DNA from: Betaproteobacteria bacterium
GTDB lineage: Bacteria; Pseudomonadota; Gammaproteobacteria; Burkholderiales; Thiobacillaceae
Assembly: GCA_016873935.1 (NCBI GenBank)
Contig: VGVT01000020.1
Location: 1 to 43,342 of the forward strand
Length of the DNA stretch: 43,342 bases
Direction of reading: 5' to 3'
Part shown: positions 41,419 through 43,342 of the stretch, one piece after another
Layout: every line of letters starts with the position of its first letter
How positions within the stretch are numbered: position 1 is the stretch's first letter
Program-made: the position numbers and the translations under genes
Notes under the pieces: generated by a model
What the model was told of the DNA's origin: nothing
What the model saw: only the letters and a program-made list of their open reading frames with translations
Databases searched by the model: none

Positions 41419-41892
41419 TCAAGAGTTTTTCGGCGGAAGGTATTCGCCCAGGCCCTTGCCGGCGGCGACACGCTCGCGCAGTTCGACGATCTTGTTGTGC
41501 AGTTCGGTCAACGTGCAGTACTGCTTGTCGACCAGGATGCGCGCGGCGGTCATCAGCCAGCGGCCGTAGTAGGGCATGCCGAGGTACACCGTCTGGCCGA
41601 CGTCGACGTTTTGCTTGCGGCGACGCTCCTCGGCGGTCCATACCCCTCGCCAGGCCAGGCACTCGCAGGTGGCGAAGGTGTTCAGTTCCCAGACCTCCTC
41701 CTCCTTCTCGTGGTATGGAATCGAGATGTCATACTCGCCTCCGACGTCGTGCGGCGTACGGGTATAGGCCCTGAACAGCGAATGGTCGATCTCGGTTGGC
41801 GCCGGCGCGTGAGTCTGATAGTGCAGGGCGGGCTGCAACTGTCCGACTGTCTGGAGATGTCGGAGCACTTCATCTCTGGTGGACGATGACAT
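41419..41892 (-). CDS. scnB: Thiocyanate hydrolase beta subunit
   Basis: A 157-aa subunit related to the N-terminal half of nitrile hydratase beta: VGGEYDISIPYHEKEEEVWE, FATCECLAWRGVWTAEERRR, YLGMPYYGRWLMTAARILVD. Its length equals that of T. thioparus ScnB. GAGGAG lies 9 bases before the ATG. First gene of the scn operon; a promoter-palindrome region lies 144 to 193 bases upstream. Confidence 0.95.
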   Translation of the reverse strand: MSSSTRDEVLRHLQTVGQLQPALHYQTHAPAPTEIDHSLFRAYTRTPHDVGGEYDISIPYHEKEEEVWELNTFATCECLAWRGVWTAEERRRKQNVDVGQTVYLGMPYYGRWLMTAARILVDKQYCTLTELHNKIVELRERVAAGKGLGEYLPPKNS

Positions 41893-42035
41893 GGTGTTTG
41901 ATCTCCTCGAAATGATTACGAACCATGGTGTACGCGACATCGCATCCACACCGCGAACCGGCACCCGGATGGGTCGACGCACAAGCTTCGACGGTCTCGT
42001 GGCCAGGCCTGACGGCAAGCACTTCCGGGCCACAT

Positions 42036-42055
42036 GCTGAACATCGATGTTCAGC
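42036..42055. promoter_or_regulatory. Perfect 20-bp palindrome, candidate operator of the scn operon
   Basis: The sequence gctgaacatcgatgttcagc is its own reverse complement. It directly abuts the predicted -10 box of scnB, so a bound dimer would cover the transcription start; alternatively it folds as a hairpin at the very start of the mRNA. The regulator is unknown and not encoded in the window. Confidence 0.6.
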
Positions 42056-42085
42056 AATATGGATCATGCAAAAACAAATTCCCAA
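42056..42085 (-). promoter_or_regulatory. Candidate sigma-70 promoter of the scn operon
   Basis: On the minus strand TTGGGA (42080-42085) and CATATT (42056-42061) are separated by 18 bases in an AT-rich patch. The predicted start point falls inside the adjacent palindrome, about 155 bases upstream of the scnB ATG. Confidence 0.45.
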
Positions 42086-42275
42086 GACTAAATACCGATC
42101 ACTTCCATAGGGCTTGGCTATGGGCGCCGGGGCGGGAAAACATGCTCGGAGATGGGCGAGACACCCGAGCGGGAGGGCGGCCGCCGCATCTGGCGTTCCG
42201 CCAATCGCCAAATGGCAATGCGCGAACGCAGCGCGACGGTAGGTGTCAATGAAGATCTGCGCGGGAGCCGCCGCG

Positions 42276-43097
42276 TCAGACGCGGCGGGCGATATACGTG
42301 TAGTAATTGCACGCGGCGAAGAAGGTGCCGTGGGCCATCGCCATCTCCTGCTCCTTCAGCCAGACGTCCACCGCCTGAGCCGGCAGGACACCCGCCCGCT
42401 TGACATAAGGCGCGTAGGTCTCGGCAAAGGATTTGAAATAGTCGCCATCACCGATTTCCACCACGGCATCTCCCCAGGCCGAGGCGAGTCTCAGACCGAA
42501 CCTGGGCAAAAACCGCGGGATGTCGCGCATGATTCTTGGATTGTTGAAAGTGGCGGTCGCCAGGGCCACATCCATTTGATGGCCGAAGCCATGGTCCGGG
42601 TAGGCATAGGTCAACGAGGCGTAGTCACCGTCGAAGATCACGACGGCGCCGCCCGGACGCGCCACGGACGCCATTTCCCCCAGCACCAGGGCGGGATCGG
42701 TGACATGGCTGATCATCGTGTGGGCGATGACCAAGTCAAAGGAGGAAGGGGGAAAGTCAAGGTTGTGGGCGTCGCCCACCGCGAAATGCAGGCGGCCGTC
42801 GAGACGCTCTTCGCGCGCGTAGTTCCGGGCTGCCTCGACAAAGTGAGGGGAATGATCGATGCCGACACATTCACCGCGAAAATCGGGCCGGCGCGCGAGC
42901 ACCCTGAGCATGGCTCCGGTGCCGCAGCCCACCTCAAGGATCCTTGCCACGCGAGGCAGATCGAGCCGGTCCAGATACTTCTCGAACAGGCCCGCGAATA
43001 ACGGATTTCTCGCCCGTCCCTCCAGTCTCTCTATCAAAGCCGGCAGAGTGCTCGGATCGAGTTCATTGATGAATCGATGGGGATCGCGGGCGGCCAT
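42276..43097 (-). CDS. Class I SAM-dependent methyltransferase
   Basis: A 273-aa methyltransferase with the SAM-binding motif VARILEVGCGTGAMLRVLAR (about 50-69), acidic strand end CVGIDHS, the post-II block FAVGDAHNLDFPPSSFDLVI and the post-III block LVLGEMASVARPGGAVVIFD. The C-terminal 80 residues carry substrate-specific helices (YAPYVKRAGVLPAQAV). Substrate unknown. It is 3 bases after a 41-aa ORF and upstream of the scn genes on the same strand, so it may be expressed with the thiocyanate set or with the porin. Confidence 0.9.
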   Translation of the reverse strand: MAARDPHRFINELDPSTLPALIERLEGRARNPLFAGLFEKYLDRLDLPRVARILEVGCGTGAMLRVLARRPDFRGECVGIDHSPHFVEAARNYAREERLDGRLHFAVGDAHNLDFPPSSFDLVIAHTMISHVTDPALVLGEMASVARPGGAVVIFDGDYASLTYAYPDHGFGHQMDVALATATFNNPRIMRDIPRFLPRFGLRLASAWGDAVVEIGDGDYFKSFAETYAPYVKRAGVLPAQAVDVWLKEQEMAMAHGTFFAACNYYTYIARRV

Positions 43098-43100
43098 GAC

Positions 43101-43226
43101 TCAACCCCTGTTCAGGTGATTGATCCGGTGGATGACATAACCGATCGTGCGGATGACGGCATAAGAGGCTTCGCCCGGATCGGACAGCGGGGCCTTGCCG
43201 GACTCGGGACTGGACGCGTGGTTCAT
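43101..43226 (-). CDS. Small 41-aa hypothetical protein
   Basis: A short frame (MNHASSPESGKAPLSDPGEA... ending HRINHLNRG) with GGGGTG just before its ATG. It starts 17 bases after the porin stop and ends 3 bases before the methyltransferase start. The tight spacing on both sides supports it being translated, but nothing in the sequence suggests a function. Confidence 0.45.
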   Translation of the reverse strand: MNHASSPESGKAPLSDPGEASYAVIRTIGYVIHRINHLNRG

Positions 43227-43243
43227 GTTCACCCCGGCGGCGC

Positions 43244-43342
43244 TCAGTAGGACGCCTTGGCGCGCAAACCCCAGATGGTGACGTCCCCGGCCGATTGGTC
43301 GCCGCCCGGGTCGCCGATCCATTGCAGGTTGGGGCTGATCTG
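43244..43342 (-). CDS. C-terminal end of an outer-membrane porin-like protein (partial)
   Basis: The last 32 residues of a protein running off the window edge. It reads QISPNLQWIGDPGGDQSAGD and ends TIWGLRAKASY. Short alternating strands, an NLQWIGDPGGD turn and a terminal aromatic residue are typical of the last strands of outer-membrane barrels; similar endings occur in OprB-like carbohydrate/organic-anion porins. Only the 3' end is visible, so the family is tentative. It could supply outer-membrane passage for thiocyanate. Confidence 0.65.
   Translation of the reverse strand, partial: QISPNLQWIGDPGGDQSAGDVTIWGLRAKASY

Larger units (their letters stand above)
41893..42275 (-). other. 383-base intergenic region upstream of scnB
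   Basis: The longest gene-free stretch of the window, lying between the methyltransferase stop and scnB. It is locally AT-rich (42050-42110), unlike its surroundings. It holds a promoter-like pair and a perfect palindrome, described separately, and a weak hairpin (gctcgg/ccgagc, 42144-42170) that might end the upstream transcript. The 144-base leader between palindrome and scnB contains no ORF I would support. Confidence 0.6.

Overview
This is a GC-rich window of the kind expected from a chemolithotrophic sulfur-oxidising betaproteobacterium, probably Thiobacillus-like. The evidence is a thiocyanate hydrolase operon whose catalytic cysteines and subunit lengths match the Thiobacillus thioparus enzyme as I recall it, a TusA/DsrE sulfur-relay set, and a betaproteobacterial housekeeping block (trpH-yciO-M50 protease-trpS, yciB-yciI-bolA-ppiC). 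I identified genes by reading them; no database search was run.

Layout. 1-5,040: DAHP synthase, a secreted cupin, a pyruvoyl-type histidine decarboxylase (unexpected in this kind of organism), convergent adenine deaminase, bacteriohemerythrin and an extragenic repeat. 5,041-17,112: an unknown methyltransferase-like gene, lon, trpS, M50 protease, yciO and trpH on the minus strand, then yciB, yciI, bolA and a parvulin on the plus strand. Two TPM-domain genes follow, separated by a 143-bp MITE-like repeat, and then a GAF/HD-GYP regulator.

17,194-26,486 is the most unusual region: a tightly spaced plus-strand operon. It encodes (1) a protein with a nucleoside-deoxyribosyltransferase/TIR-like N-terminus, a TPR/TRAFs-binding-like middle and a SLOG-like C-terminus; (2) a polytopic membrane protein with a C-terminal TIR/deoxyribosyltransferase-like domain; (3) a probable cell-wall hydrolase-like protein; (4) a patatin phospholipase; and (5-7) three membrane-anchored TIR proteins with different C-terminal domains. 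The first two TIR genes are now fused in frame by a 58-bp tandem duplication. TIR, SLOG and patatin modules together suggest an NAD-nucleotide-signalling conflict or stress system. No complete known system (Thoeris, CBASS) is present, so this is the best candidate for an undescribed one.

26,499-31,744: a Rieske ferredoxin with a non-canonical TrpD-like protein, then DUF2141, truncated haemoglobin, DUF302, a haem lipoprotein, PhzF and GST genes.

31,808-43,342 (all minus strand): a thiocyanate-to-sulfur gene block. In transcription order it holds a porin C-terminus, a 41-aa ORF, a methyltransferase, scnB, scnA, scnC, a P15K-like maturation factor, a NitT/TauT-type ABC importer (ATPase, Tat-exported binding protein, two permeases), DsrE, TusA, a sulfide:quinone-reductase-like flavoprotein, DUF1641 and a GlcF/HdrD-like Fe-S protein. 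The inferred logic is uptake of thiocyanate, hydrolysis to ammonia and carbonyl sulfide, and channelling of the released sulfur through flavoprotein, TusA and DsrE carriers. No carbonyl sulfide hydrolase is in the window. No tRNA, rRNA, CRISPR array or transposase was seen.
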